Shown here: one piece after another, positions 16,704 to 23,826 of the stretch
How the letters are laid out: every line of letters begins with the position of its first letter
Position numbering within the stretch: position 1 is the stretch's first letter
Translations under genes and position numbers: made by a program
Notes under the pieces: generated by a model
Told to the model about the DNA's origin: nothing
The model's database searches: none
The model's input: only the letters and a program-made list of their open reading frames with translations
DNA from: a virus
Length of the DNA stretch: 64,000 bases
Reading direction: 5' to 3' (one strand)
Virus record (IMG/VR): IMGVR_UViG_3300037200_000120
Span: 1-64,000 of that record

Positions 16704-17081
16704 TTGCGGGACATTCGGCGGGATTTGCAGGAACGGTTGGCCGACGCGGAAGCGCGACGGGCATTCCATACTGCCGAACTCGATATCGCCAATAGCGAAG
16801 TCACCGCTATCATGGGGCTGATGGATATCGAAGACCGCCGTATGTCTAACGCGAATGATGCTGCCGACGATGGCGGCGAAAAACAGCCCCTGAAAGATTT
16901 CATCTTGCACTCAATCGGGGCTGGTAAAGCTACCAAAGCCGATCTTTTGCTCATGGCCAAAGCCCGAGGCTACGAGATCGATGGACGCAACATCCATTTG
17001 ACGCTCGTAAATCTTTTGCATGCGGGGATAGTGAGGGAAGGTCCCTCAGGGAGATACTCGATTCAGTCAGCGCCGAACTAA
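16704..17081 (+). CDS. Coiled-coil plus winged-helix protein (125 aa, TTG start)
   Basis: N-terminal RDIRRDLQERLADAEARRAF coiled coil, short linker, then LKDFILHSIGAGKATKADLL ... GIVREGPSGRYSI, a winged-helix-like domain. It is a paralogue of 18968-19456: both begin with RDIR.DL..RL and end with the same type of domain. The TTG start is chosen to match that paralogue. Likely a DNA-binding or adaptor protein; role unknown. Confidence 0.6.
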   Translation: MRDIRRDLQERLADAEARRAFHTAELDIANSEVTAIMGLMDIEDRRMSNANDAADDGGEKQPLKDFILHSIGAGKATKADLLLMAKARGYEIDGRNIHLTLVNLLHAGIVREGPSGRYSIQSAPN

Positions 17082-17086
17082 GAATT

Positions 17087-17209
17087 GGGCTGCGGCTTGC
17101 TCCCGCAGCCCCTTATGTGGGGAGTTCTAGAACCCCCGCTTAACCTCCCCGGTCGCCACAACCGGGTAACAGGGACGGCGGTGCATCGGGTCCAAACCGA
17201 TGCATCGCC
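17087..17209. terminator. Cluster of four inverted repeats between convergent genes
   Basis: GGGCTGCGG/CCGCAGCCC (17087-17111), a palindrome around GTTCTAGAAC (about 17123-17132), CCCGGT/ACCGGG (about 17149-17166) and a 13-bp stem GGCGGTGCATCGG with loop GTCCAAA (17177-17209). The adjacent genes (ends 17081 and 17272) converge here, so bidirectional termination is the simplest reading. No T-tract follows the stems. Confidence 0.5.
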
Positions 17210-17271
17210 GCGCACTACATTAGAAATATAGCATGGTCACTCGGCGATGGGAATCCCCATATTTAACATTA

Positions 17272-17703
17272 TTAACTTGCTTTATTTAGAGTCCATACCC
17301 GCGACCCCCTCACCTTCCCCTCGCCGTCGATCAGCCCCCGCCGCCACTGTTGCCGCAGCGCATGGATCATCCGCGTTGCCATAGCCCGCGCCAGCACCTT
17401 ATCGCCGATGTCCAAGCCCTTCGCCGCCATGACGCAAAGGGCCAGCTCCTTGGTCGTCTTTGGCCCGCTGGCGAGCGCGTCCTTGCACAAGCGCATCATC
17501 TCGCCGCGAGCGAACAGCCGGTGAGTGTCGACATAGGGATTGATCGCGCTCGGCTCGCCCGTCGCTTCGAATAATGCGATGCAGGCGTTGACGTGCGAGA
17601 GGTCGGCCCGCGCCTGGCCGATGCGCTTTTCGTATTGCGCGATCGAGGCGAGGATTTCGGTTCGCTTGTAGCGGAGCGTGGTGACGGTGCGGATTTCGGC
17701 CAT
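17272..17703 (-). CDS. Coiled-coil plus winged-helix protein (143 aa)
   Basis: AEIRTVTTLRYKRTEILASI ... QARADLSHVNACIALFE forms a coiled coil (about 1-50); the rest (GEMMRLCKDALASGPKTTKE onward) resembles a winged helix. Paralogue of 20734-21180 (AEIRTVTTLMAKRDEIERSI ... RADLSHVNAVISIFE). An inverted copy of the 19-bp element lies about 45 bp upstream of the start, where a promoter/operator would be. Role unknown. Confidence 0.65.
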   Translation of the reverse strand: MAEIRTVTTLRYKRTEILASIAQYEKRIGQARADLSHVNACIALFEATGEPSAINPYVDTHRLFARGEMMRLCKDALASGPKTTKELALCVMAAKGLDIGDKVLARAMATRMIHALRQQWRRGLIDGEGKVRGSRVWTLNKAS

Positions 17704-17746
17704 ACCGGAAAATATAGGCCGGCACCGTGGATTTTCCTTGGACCGA

Positions 17747-17761
17747 TGCTACATAATACCG
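17747..17761 (-). repeat. Dispersed 19-bp element, copy 3 (inverted)
   Basis: Forward TGCTACATAATACCG, the reverse complement of the element core. On the minus strand it is 44 bp upstream of the 17703 start, with GTGAAA 17 bp before TATTAT. Confidence 0.55.
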
Positions 17762-17969
17762 CTATCTTCCGCCGTTTCACGTGGAACGCGCCTAGAATTT
17801 GCTCGGATTCTCCGATATCGTCGGAGATCGTCCCCTCATTCGCCCCCACAGCCCGTCGCTACCCGTCAGAGGCGGCAATATTTACGATGCTTGTTCTCCC
17901 CCCGCTCGCTCTCCCCCTTCCCTGCCATGTCGGGAGGCTATTGGACTATATTGGCGCTGAGTTGCCGTC

Positions 17970-18518
17970 ATGACCATCATCGACCGAGCCCGAGAATTTG
18001 CTGTTGACGCCCACGACGAGCAAAAGCGCCGGTACACCGGAGAGCCATACGTTTCCCACTGCGATGCAGTCGTGGCTATTCTACGAAGCGCTGGTATCAC
18101 GGATGAAACGACGATCGCGGCGGCATTCCTGCATGACGTTTTGGAGGACGCGCCCGTCACCTTCTATGAACTCGAGCGGGCCTTTGGTTCGGATATCGCA
18201 GGGCTTGTATCCGATCTAACTGACTACGGTCCTGGAACCGGCAACCGGGCTAAGCGGAAGGCCATGGATCGAGAACGACTCTCCCGCGCGCCCGCCAAAG
18301 CCCAAACCATCAAAGTCGCTGACATGATCGACAACACGTCCTCTATCGTGGAGCACGATCCTGATTTCGCTGTGACGTATATGAGGGAGAAGGCATTGCT
18401 GTTGCCCTTGCTGACGAAGGCGGATGAAGGGTTGCTACGCCGAGCGGCGGGGTTGCTGGCGGATTATGAGAATCGCGGGGCGATCACCTCGCTAATGGTA
18501 GCCCGGAAACTCTCATGA
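17970..18518 (+). CDS. HD-domain hydrolase, MESH1/SpoT-hydrolase-like
   Basis: The 182-residue protein carries the HD metal-binding pattern of (p)ppGpp hydrolases: His about 30 (PYVSHCDAV), HDVLED (55-60) and KVADMIDN (about 115-122). The length is close to single-domain SpoT-hydrolase/MESH1 proteins (about 180). Such enzymes remove the 3'-pyrophosphate from alarmones; in a phage this could blunt host stringent or nucleotide-signal defence. Substrate is inferred. The stop overlaps the next small gene by 4 bp. Confidence 0.8.
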   Translation: MTIIDRAREFAVDAHDEQKRRYTGEPYVSHCDAVVAILRSAGITDETTIAAAFLHDVLEDAPVTFYELERAFGSDIAGLVSDLTDYGPGTGNRAKRKAMDRERLSRAPAKAQTIKVADMIDNTSSIVEHDPDFAVTYMREKALLLPLLTKADEGLLRRAAGLLADYENRGAITSLMVARKLS

Positions 18519-18643
18519 GCGCGACCAAATCCTGCCTCGAACGAACGCCGTTTTTCTGCCACGAGGAAGACCGCCCATGCGCCGGATGGCTGGCGATGCG
18601 GGCACCGGCGGACGGCACTGTGGAAATGCCCGGTATTATGTAG
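18515..18643 (+). CDS. Short Cys-rich protein (42 aa), DUF6283-like C-terminus
   Basis: Coupled to the HD gene by an ATGA overlap. TPFFCHEEDRPCAGWLAM resembles the end of DUF6283-type zinc proteins (CH..., CAGWL). It lacks the usual N-terminal CxxC half, so it may be a truncated relative. Its stop codon lies in the 19-bp element at 18630-18648. Confidence 0.5.
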   Translation: MSATKSCLERTPFFCHEEDRPCAGWLAMRAPADGTVEMPGIM

Positions 18644-18648
18644 CAACC
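18630..18648 (+). repeat. Dispersed 19-bp element, copy 2
   Basis: CCGGTATTATGTAGCAACC, identical over all 19 bp to copy 1 but read in a different codon frame, so the DNA and not a peptide is conserved. Confidence 0.6.
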
Positions 18649-18707
18649 TCACCCCACAAAAACGCTCGACTTATGGCCGGCCCGCTGACACCGAAAGGGG
18701 CTGGTGA

Positions 18708-18929
18708 ATGAGTGCGACGCCGCGCCGTCTGCGCATAGATTCTGTGTCCCTCAAGAACTATTTGGTACCTGGTCGTCCCCCGGACCGCCTCATGTCGTCA
18801 CGTTTCCCTTGCGGGGCGGCCGATTTCGCGTCAGTTATTTATAGCGGCGATTCCTCATTGGGGTGCTTTTTGAACTGTCCACAGGCCATTGAGCCTCAAT
18901 GCGCCCATCGGGATTTACTCATTCGTTAG
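18708..18929 (+). CDS. Doubtful ORF (73 aa)
   Basis: GGGGCTGGTGA precedes the ATG, but the protein has no recognisable feature and unusual composition. Either a degenerate gene or chance. The stretch 18649-18960 otherwise holds nothing I can name. Confidence 0.2.
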   Translation: MSATPRRLRIDSVSLKNYLVPGRPPDRLMSSRFPCGAADFASVIYSGDSSLGCFLNCPQAIEPQCAHRDLLIR

Positions 18930-18967
18930 AATCACCGTATTGCGGTTGCCGATTGGGAGGTAGCCCA

Positions 18968-19456
18968 GTGATTCGCGATATTCGAGACGACCTCATCGAC
19001 CGGCTTAACTCGCTGGATGCGAGGCACATGCAAGCGATGATGGCTTTCGCTCAGCGCTACGAAGAGATGCAGCGCGAGCATCGCAAGGAGGTCGAAGCCA
19101 TCGGTCGGGAGAGGGAAGCGATAAAAGCCATGTTGGCGCTAGAGGACGATCGTTTAGGCGAGGGGCGCGGAGCCTCTCGCGCGGCAGAGCGGTCTCTCAT
19201 GCCGTTGGGCGAATTCATCATCACCACGCTCTGCGCTCGCGGCCCGATGGAAAGGGAAGATATCAAGATCGAAGCCAACGCAGCCGGCTATTTCGGCAAT
19301 GGAGCCAACGGCCGCACGTTTAATACGACCTTAATGAATCTCGTGAAACACGGAAAGTTACTATCGCACGGGACCGTTTACTCCGCTCGAGGCGTCCCGA
19401 GCTACCCGCTGTTTCAAAGCGAATCGGTCGCTGATGGAGATCGCCCTCTAATGTGA
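18968..19456 (+). CDS. Coiled-coil plus winged-helix protein (162 aa, GTG start)
   Basis: GTG 18968 has GGGAGGTAG just upstream. It starts IRDIRDDLIDRLNSLDARH, continues as a long coiled coil (to about residue 70) and ends in PLGEFIITTLCARGPMERED ... FNTTLMNLVKHGKLL, a winged-helix-like domain. Paralogue of 16704-17081. Role unknown. Confidence 0.65.
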   Translation: MIRDIRDDLIDRLNSLDARHMQAMMAFAQRYEEMQREHRKEVEAIGREREAIKAMLALEDDRLGEGRGASRAAERSLMPLGEFIITTLCARGPMEREDIKIEANAAGYFGNGANGRTFNTTLMNLVKHGKLLSHGTVYSARGVPSYPLFQSESVADGDRPLM

Positions 19457-19472
19457 GGGGCGCCTGAGAACT

Positions 19473-19517
19473 TCGCCCCTACACACTCAAAGTCTGGGAA
19501 GGCTGGTGTGTAGGGGC
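19473..19517. terminator. 13-bp perfect inverted repeat after the 18968 gene
   Basis: CGCCCCTACACAC (19473-19485) pairs with GTGTGTAGGGGCG (19505-19517) across a 19-nt loop. Located 16 bp after the stop; likely a transcription end, although there is no T-tract. Confidence 0.45.
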
Positions 19518-19679
19518 GCCGTAGCAAGCTCGTTAAGCCGAGCTAGGAGGTGGGACATGAGAAGATAGATCATCGGGCGAGGCGGTCGCTTTCCAGAGTG
19601 ACCGCCGAACCTCTTGGTCGTTTCACACGCCGCCGTGGGGGCGGATGGTCGGGTCGCAGCCTATCCAAGTTGCACGCCC

Positions 19680-19707
19680 GCGGGTTCGAGGTCCCGCCGC
19701 CTCCACC
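19680..19707 (+). other. tRNA/tmRNA 3'-end-like sequence, possible attachment-site remnant
   Basis: GCGGGTTCGAGGTCCCGC then CGCCTCCACC resembles the T-arm and 3' acceptor strand of bacterial tmRNA or tRNA, with one extra base in the loop and no final A of CCA. A 10-bp complement (GTGGGGGCGG) lies at about 19635. There is no complete cloverleaf. tRNA and tmRNA 3' ends are common integration sites, so this may mark an old element end. From 19518 to 19757 I see no gene. Confidence 0.3.
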
Positions 19708-19757
19708 TTTGGCCCTTATAGGAATCCAAGGATTCCGTCTATAGTTCCGCGTCCTTT

Positions 19758-20174
19758 TCAGGCGCGGAAAAGGTGATCCCGCATGCCTTTTGCACACCAT
19801 TCTCGTCGGCGAAGGGGAAACCAATCCCTTCCCGCGCCAGAGCAGCTTGCATAAGCGGCCACAAAGCCCAAAATCCTCTCGGCTTGCTTGCCCCAAAAAT
19901 CAGACATGCTGTTGTCGCGATATACAGCTATATAGCACGCTACAACCAAGAGTAGCCCAAATATAGCGCACATGGCAGCTACATATGAAGGAACACTATC
20001 GTCACTCCCGAATATCCTAGAGAAGGAACTTCGCATTGTTTCCTTATGACGATTCTGTTCTTTTATTAACCCTAATTGGAATTGATGGGCGTTTCCTAAC
20101 GCCTCATCCAAATCTGGATCAGCGGTCTCGCGAGATACTATTGCGCCCTTAGCTGCGCCTCTATCCAATTCCAT
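19758..20174 (-). CDS. Membrane protein (138 aa) coupled to the ImmA/IrrE peptidase
   Basis: ATG overlaps the peptidase stop. N-terminal helical part, then one transmembrane helix (YVAAMCAIFGLLLVVACYIA). The C-terminal 25 residues look atypical. Probably works with the upstream peptidase; no family recognised. Confidence 0.55.
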   Translation of the reverse strand: MELDRGAAKGAIVSRETADPDLDEALGNAHQFQLGLIKEQNRHKETMRSSFSRIFGSDDSVPSYVAAMCAIFGLLLVVACYIAVYRDNSMSDFWGKQAERILGFVAAYASCSGAGRDWFPLRRREWCAKGMRDHLFRA

Positions 20175-20661
20175 ACTCAAAGGAAAGCCTGTTCTTTACC
20201 ATAGGTACGGATACGGCAAAAAGCGTGGACAATTGCTCGACATTGAGGCGAGTATAATATTTGTCTAACATAAAACGGGGTACAAGCAGATGCGCCGCAA
20301 ACGCGTTTGCCTCCTTCTCGTGCGGCTCGCCCGCGTCATAGTCAGAATCTCTCAGTAAGACCCTATATTCATTAGAGCGAGCCCATTCCTCATGTAGGAG
20401 CTTATGACCCAATTCGTGAGCAATCGTAAATGTCTGCCGGAGAGGGTACTCTTCTGCGTTTACGAAAATTGCTCTTTCGTCATAGTCCAGAAACCCGGAG
20501 ACATTCTTTTTCTCCGGCTCAAATCTAACAAAATAGACCGCCAGACCTAACCCGCGGGCTATGCGCACAGGATCGACCGGAGGTTCGGTTATGCCGAACT
20601 CTTCGTGAATACGACGAACCTCCCGCTTAACGCGGGCGTAATCTGGCTTTTCCAGAATCAT
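20161..20661 (-). CDS. ImmA/IrrE-family metallopeptidase
   Basis: The 166-residue protein contains the zinc motif in TFTIAHELGHKLLHE (HELGH about 82-86) and the downstream EKEANAFAAHLLVP segment. The family cleaves phage-type repressors (ImmA of ICEBs1; IrrE of Deinococcus). No adjacent Xre repressor gene is seen, but two Xre-type genes lie further right (26306, 27753). Start ATG 20661 chosen over 20712 because the alignable sequence begins there. Confidence 0.85.
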   Translation of the reverse strand: MILEKPDYARVKREVRRIHEEFGITEPPVDPVRIARGLGLAVYFVRFEPEKKNVSGFLDYDERAIFVNAEEYPLRQTFTIAHELGHKLLHEEWARSNEYRVLLRDSDYDAGEPHEKEANAFAAHLLVPRFMLDKYYTRLNVEQLSTLFAVSVPMVKNRLSFEYGIG

Positions 20662-20733
20662 GACGCCAACGTCCCCGCTTCCATCGGGGATAGATACCAA
20701 CAATAAGATCAATAATCAAGATAAAACATATAC

Positions 20734-21180
20734 TTACATAAGGCTTTGATTCGACTCGGCTATTGACCAAACAATCGCCCCGCGTTCCTTCCCTGCAATC
20801 GCGAGCTTCCCGCGTTTGGCCTGCATGCGCAGCGCATGGATCAGCCGCTCCGCAACCGACTTCGCCAAGACCCTGTCGCCGCCGTCCAGCCCCTTCGCCG
20901 CGAGAATATGCGTCACCAGCGCCCGCGTGTTCATCGGGCCGTGCTCGGCCAGCGCTGCCTTGCAGATGGCCGTCAGCTCGCCCCGCTGAAAGAGACGATG
21001 GATGTCGGTGTAAGCCGTTGTCGAGTCCCGATCGCCGGCCGCTTCGAAAATCGAAATCACTGCATTGACGTGCGAGAGGTCCGCGCGAGCTTGCTCCAAG
21101 CGAGCTTCGTAGTTCGCTATCGATCGCTCGATTTCGTCGCGCTTGGCCATCAGAGTCGTGACGGTGCGGATTTCTGCCAA
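20734..21180 (-). CDS. Coiled-coil plus winged-helix protein (148 aa, TTG start)
   Basis: Paralogue of 17272-17703 along its whole length: AEIRTVTTL, RADLSHVNA, RGELTAICKAAL and a C-terminal AKRGKLAIAGKERGAIVWS. The TTG at 21180 matches the paralogue's start. The longer frame to 21258 has no paralogue support. Role unknown. Confidence 0.6.
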   Translation of the reverse strand: MAEIRTVTTLMAKRDEIERSIANYEARLEQARADLSHVNAVISIFEAAGDRDSTTAYTDIHRLFQRGELTAICKAALAEHGPMNTRALVTHILAAKGLDGGDRVLAKSVAERLIHALRMQAKRGKLAIAGKERGAIVWSIAESNQSLM

Positions 21181-21273
21181 GGGCCAGCGTTCCCGTTTTA
21201 GTCGCCTTACGTAACCCGGTTGTGTTTTCGCTATGTAACGCCAACACAACGGCAACATATCGTGAATTGTTTC

Positions 21274-21423
21274 CTAGCGTACAGTCTGCGGCGGGTTCGG
21301 CTTGGTAGGCTCGGCGCCTAGCAGCGCGGCGCGCAAGATCGCGAGCTTCGCGGCGATCGACAGCGGCCGACGCGAGACGCGCTTGATCCGAGGCGACCGC
21401 TTCAACTTGATTGATGCCGGCAT
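21274..21423 (-). CDS. Small basic protein (49 aa)
   Basis: MPASIKLKRSPRIKRVSRRP followed by an alanine/leucine-rich helix; strongly basic. Placed just upstream of the coiled-coil gene in the same direction. Could be a nucleic-acid-binding peptide; modest support. Confidence 0.35.
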   Translation of the reverse strand: MPASIKLKRSPRIKRVSRRPLSIAAKLAILRAALLGAEPTKPNPPQTVR

Positions 21424-21489
21424 GGTAGGCGCTCCCAAAAGAGCGCCAGCATAGCGGATTACTGTTATTTTTCAAGATGTTATCCAGGT

Positions 21490-22077
21490 GTGTTTGCTAC
21501 ACAATACCGCGGAATCGTCAACATTGCCGCCAGCAGCGACGGCAAGGTCTACACCGGTGCGGCGATCGAGCGGATGCGGGCTCGTCTCGCCAAGCGCCGC
21601 AAGGGACTGCAAAGCGTCGGGACGAAAGCCGCCAAGCGCCGTCTCGTCAAACTCTCCAAAAAACAGAAAAGGTTTCAAGCCCACCACAACCACTGTATTT
21701 CGAAGGCTATCGTGTTGGACGCCGAACGCACTGGACGCGGAATCGCGGTCGAGGAATTGACCCACATTAGCACTCAGGTCACGGCCCGTCGCGCCCAACG
21801 CGCCCGCTTGAGCAACTGGTCTTTCGGACAGCTTCGCGGTTTCTTGGCGTACAAAGCCAAGCGCGCGGGCGTGCCGCTGGTCGCGGTCGATCCTCGCAAT
21901 ACGAGCAAGGGCTGCTCGGTTTGCGGCTGCATCGACGCGAAGAACAGACCGAATCAAGCTACCTTCTCCTGTACCGCCTGCAAACACACTGAGCTTGCAG
22001 ACTTGAATGCCGCGCGGAATATCCGCGCTAGAGCAATTGTAACCACGCTTGAAAGTTCTCAGGCCAACGCGGCCTAG
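21490..22077 (+). pseudogene. N-terminally truncated TnpB
   Basis: The 195-residue frame begins inside RuvC-I (GIVNIAASSDG), exactly after the position where the catalytic Asp of GVDLG should be. It keeps RuvC-II IAVEEL (Glu about 88), a zinc ribbon starting CSVCG and RuvC-III ADLNAARNI. The DNA-binding N-terminal domain is lost. A hairpin identical in type to that of the first tnpB follows. The 5' breakpoint coincides with an inverted copy of the 19-bp element (21494-21509). Probably a dead relic. Confidence 0.8.
21494..21509 (-). repeat. Dispersed 19-bp element, copy 4 (inverted, one change)
   Basis: Forward TTGCTACACAATACCG, one base different from copy 3 in the core. It sits at the truncation point of the tnpB relic. 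Confidence 0.5.
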
Positions 22078-22085
22078 GGAAAAAG

Positions 22086-22105
22086 CCCCGTCCTTCAGGG
22101 CGGGG
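22086..22105 (+). other. Hairpin at the 3' end of the truncated tnpB
   Basis: CCCCGTCCTTCAGGGCGGGG, differing in one base from the hairpin at the end of the intact tnpB (minus strand, 12211-12230). It is the expected 3' part of an omega RNA / element end. Confidence 0.6.
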
Positions 22106-22240
22106 ATCGGTTACTTGTGACGAATGCGTTGACGCGTGCGTCGAGATTATGCGTCACAACACTCTGGCGCGAGCTTGCCAGCGGCCGAAGGATATGGCGC
22201 CGGCGAACGACGCGTAACGCAACGAAAAGGAACAACCCCG

Positions 22241-22492
22241 ATGACCGACAAACTCGAATTCCCCGCAACCGTCGTCGTAGACATCGAATATCACGACAGC
22301 GGCCTCTGGTACGCGTCTTCTCAGATGATGCGAGGCCTGTTGCTTTGCTGCGGCCATTCTCGCGAGGAATGCGTGGCCAAAATTCCAGGGGCGCTCGCGG
22401 ACTTCACGACGATTTGTCGCGAAATGGATGCGCCGCCGAGAATAATAGCAAAGCCGCCGCCGGCAGACGCGGCGGCTGAAATGGAGGAATGA
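22241..22492 (+). CDS. DUF1902/HicB-like protein (83 aa)
   Basis: FPATVVVDIEYHDSGLWYAS then HSREECVAKIPGALADF; paralogue of the 13780 product. Ribosome site AAAAGGAAC upstream. Coupled by ATGA to the next gene. No toxin partner identified. Confidence 0.65.
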   Translation: MTDKLEFPATVVVDIEYHDSGLWYASSQMMRGLLLCCGHSREECVAKIPGALADFTTICREMDAPPRIIAKPPPADAAAEMEE

Positions 22493-22701
22493 TGATATCG
22501 ATCGATCAGAGGCAAATTGAGGCAGCCGCAGCCGCGATTGCGAACGAACGGGCTATGCGCCGAGGTTCGCCGCCGATTTCAAACGTCTTGGAGGTCCTCA
22601 TGAATTTCCGAGACGGCAAGCTTTATCGCGAAGTCATGGAGGATGCAGAGGCTGCATTGCAAGCTGCCGCGGCGGTCATCCCCGCACCGCCCACCACATA
22701 G
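22489..22701 (+). CDS. Hypothetical protein (70 aa)
   Basis: Two tandem ATGs at 22489 and 22492. Helical and alanine-rich, with NVLEVLMNFRDGKLYREVME in the middle. Function unknown. Confidence 0.5.
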   Translation: MMISIDQRQIEAAAAAIANERAMRRGSPPISNVLEVLMNFRDGKLYREVMEDAEAALQAAAAVIPAPPTT

Positions 22702-22760
22702 CCGCCGTCCACGCGGGCCGCCGCGCCCGCCCCCAACCCCCACCCCCCCCGAACGCAAAT

Positions 22761-22798
22761 AGCCGCCCAAGCGAGCCTCACGGCTCGCTTGGGCGGCT
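22761..22798. terminator. 16-bp perfect hairpin
   Basis: AGCCGCCCAAGCGAGC and its exact reverse complement (22783-22798) enclose a 6-nt loop. It lies 60 bp after the 22489 gene. No T-tract, but the stem is very stable. Confidence 0.6.
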
Positions 22799-22814
22799 TG
22801 AAAGGAGATGGACG

Positions 22815-22922
22815 ATGTGGTCGACGAAAAGGCTAGAACGCTATCCGACGAAGCCCCCACATATTTCTGCTGGGCGGAACGCGCTCCAGCCGTTCGCACT
22901 CAAGTGTCGCGCCAACCCTTGA
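22815..22922 (+). CDS. Short ORF (35 aa), doubtful
   Basis: AAAGGAG lies 8 bp before the ATG. The product is WSTKRLERYPTKPP... with no recognised domain, and it overlaps the end of the opposite-strand gene. Confidence 0.25.
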   Translation: MWSTKRLERYPTKPPHISAGRNALQPFALKCRANP

Positions 22923-23118
22923 ACTTCAGTTGCTCGCCGTCTACAATCAATTCTTGCATCATAGGGCTATCGTGAGCAATCAAATCGCTCCTGATGTACG
23001 CCAGGAATGTCCCGTCGCCGTTGTCCGTCGCGCCCACGACGATCGCTTGCCTGGCGAACGGCGCAGCTTTGATCTTATCCAGGACTTCGGCGTCGATCTC
23101 GACATAGGCGGAGCCCAT
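22900..23118 (-). CDS. Hypothetical protein (72 aa)
   Basis: Beta-rich: AYVEIDAEVLDKIKAAPFAR, then GDGTFLAYIRSDLI. Last gene of a three-gene leftward group (23693 to 22900) with 3-bp spacing to its upstream neighbour. Function unknown. Confidence 0.6.
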   Translation of the reverse strand: MGSAYVEIDAEVLDKIKAAPFARQAIVVGATDNGDGTFLAYIRSDLIAHDSPMMQELIVDGEQLKFKGWRDT

Positions 23119-23121
23119 GGC

Positions 23122-23490
23122 TCAGTCTTCCCGCCGTCTCGGCAGCACTTCGTCAATCCTACGATTTATCTCACGGAAAAGAGGATCTAGCCTCATCATG
23201 ATCGCATCTGGCAATCCGGCGATTGATAACCCCAAACTGTGATAATTCTCTCTGAGCTTGGATATTTCCGAGTCGAAATGTGCGGCGCGCTCGACGTTCT
23301 CTCTGTGTTTGGTGTCTATTTCCAACCGCATCGCGGCGAATTGCGTTTGATAGGTTCCGACTTTGGTCCCAAGACGCCAGAGAAGTCCGGCGACGACACC
23401 TAAGGCTGTAACCGAGGCTGTTATCGACCATTCGATAAAGCCCCATGAGGCGAAAATTCCAGTTCCCATCACGAGCGGTCCGTCAGCCAT
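23122..23490 (-). CDS. Membrane-anchored coiled-coil protein (122 aa)
   Basis: N-terminal helix (FIEWSITASVTALGVVAGLLW) followed by a long coiled coil. The layout resembles phage holin-associated or Rz-like proteins, but nothing specific supports that. Start at 23490 just after the upstream gene's stop. Confidence 0.55.
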   Translation of the reverse strand: MADGPLVMGTGIFASWGFIEWSITASVTALGVVAGLLWRLGTKVGTYQTQFAAMRLEIDTKHRENVERAAHFDSEISKLRENYHSLGLSIAGLPDAIMMRLDPLFREINRRIDEVLPRRRED

Positions 23491-23495
23491 GAGTA

Positions 23496-23693
23496 TCACG
23501 CTCCATCTAGTCTGAGATCGGTCGTCGCCTCGTCGTATTTGAGCATGTCGACGATCGCGGGGTTTGAGGGGAGCGGCGATGCGGGCCGGCCTGGGGATTC
23601 ATAGCGGAAGATCCAGTTTTCGAGCTTGTCGATGCGCGCGCGGTGTTCGGCGACCTCGCGCTGCAGCGCCTCGATCTCGGAGCGCTCGCCCAT
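23496..23693 (-). CDS. Coiled-coil protein (65 aa)
   Basis: SEIEALQREVAEHRARIDKL is a clear heptad helix. First gene of the leftward group. Function unknown. Confidence 0.55.
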   Translation of the reverse strand: MGERSEIEALQREVAEHRARIDKLENWIFRYESPGRPASPLPSNPAIVDMLKYDEATTDLRLDGA

Positions 23694-23772
23694 GGGTTGA
23701 CTCCTCGATTATTCAACAAAAGAATTGCGGCACGCTGCATAATCTTTGTGCAACTCTTATTGCATTATTCTG

Positions 23773-23801
23773 TTGACGGAAGCACAAAATAAGCCTATGT
23801 T
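23773..23801 (+). promoter_or_regulatory. sigma70-type promoter
   Basis: TTGACG, 17-bp spacer, TATGTT; start about 20 bp before the 23827 gene. First of three similar promoters in 1.2 kb. Confidence 0.7.
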
Positions 23802-23826
23802 ATTTTCATTGAAACGGAGCAAGCCA

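Noticed and set aside
22815-22976. Longer rightward frame from 22808
   Set aside because: It overlaps the convergent gene and shows no conserved feature.
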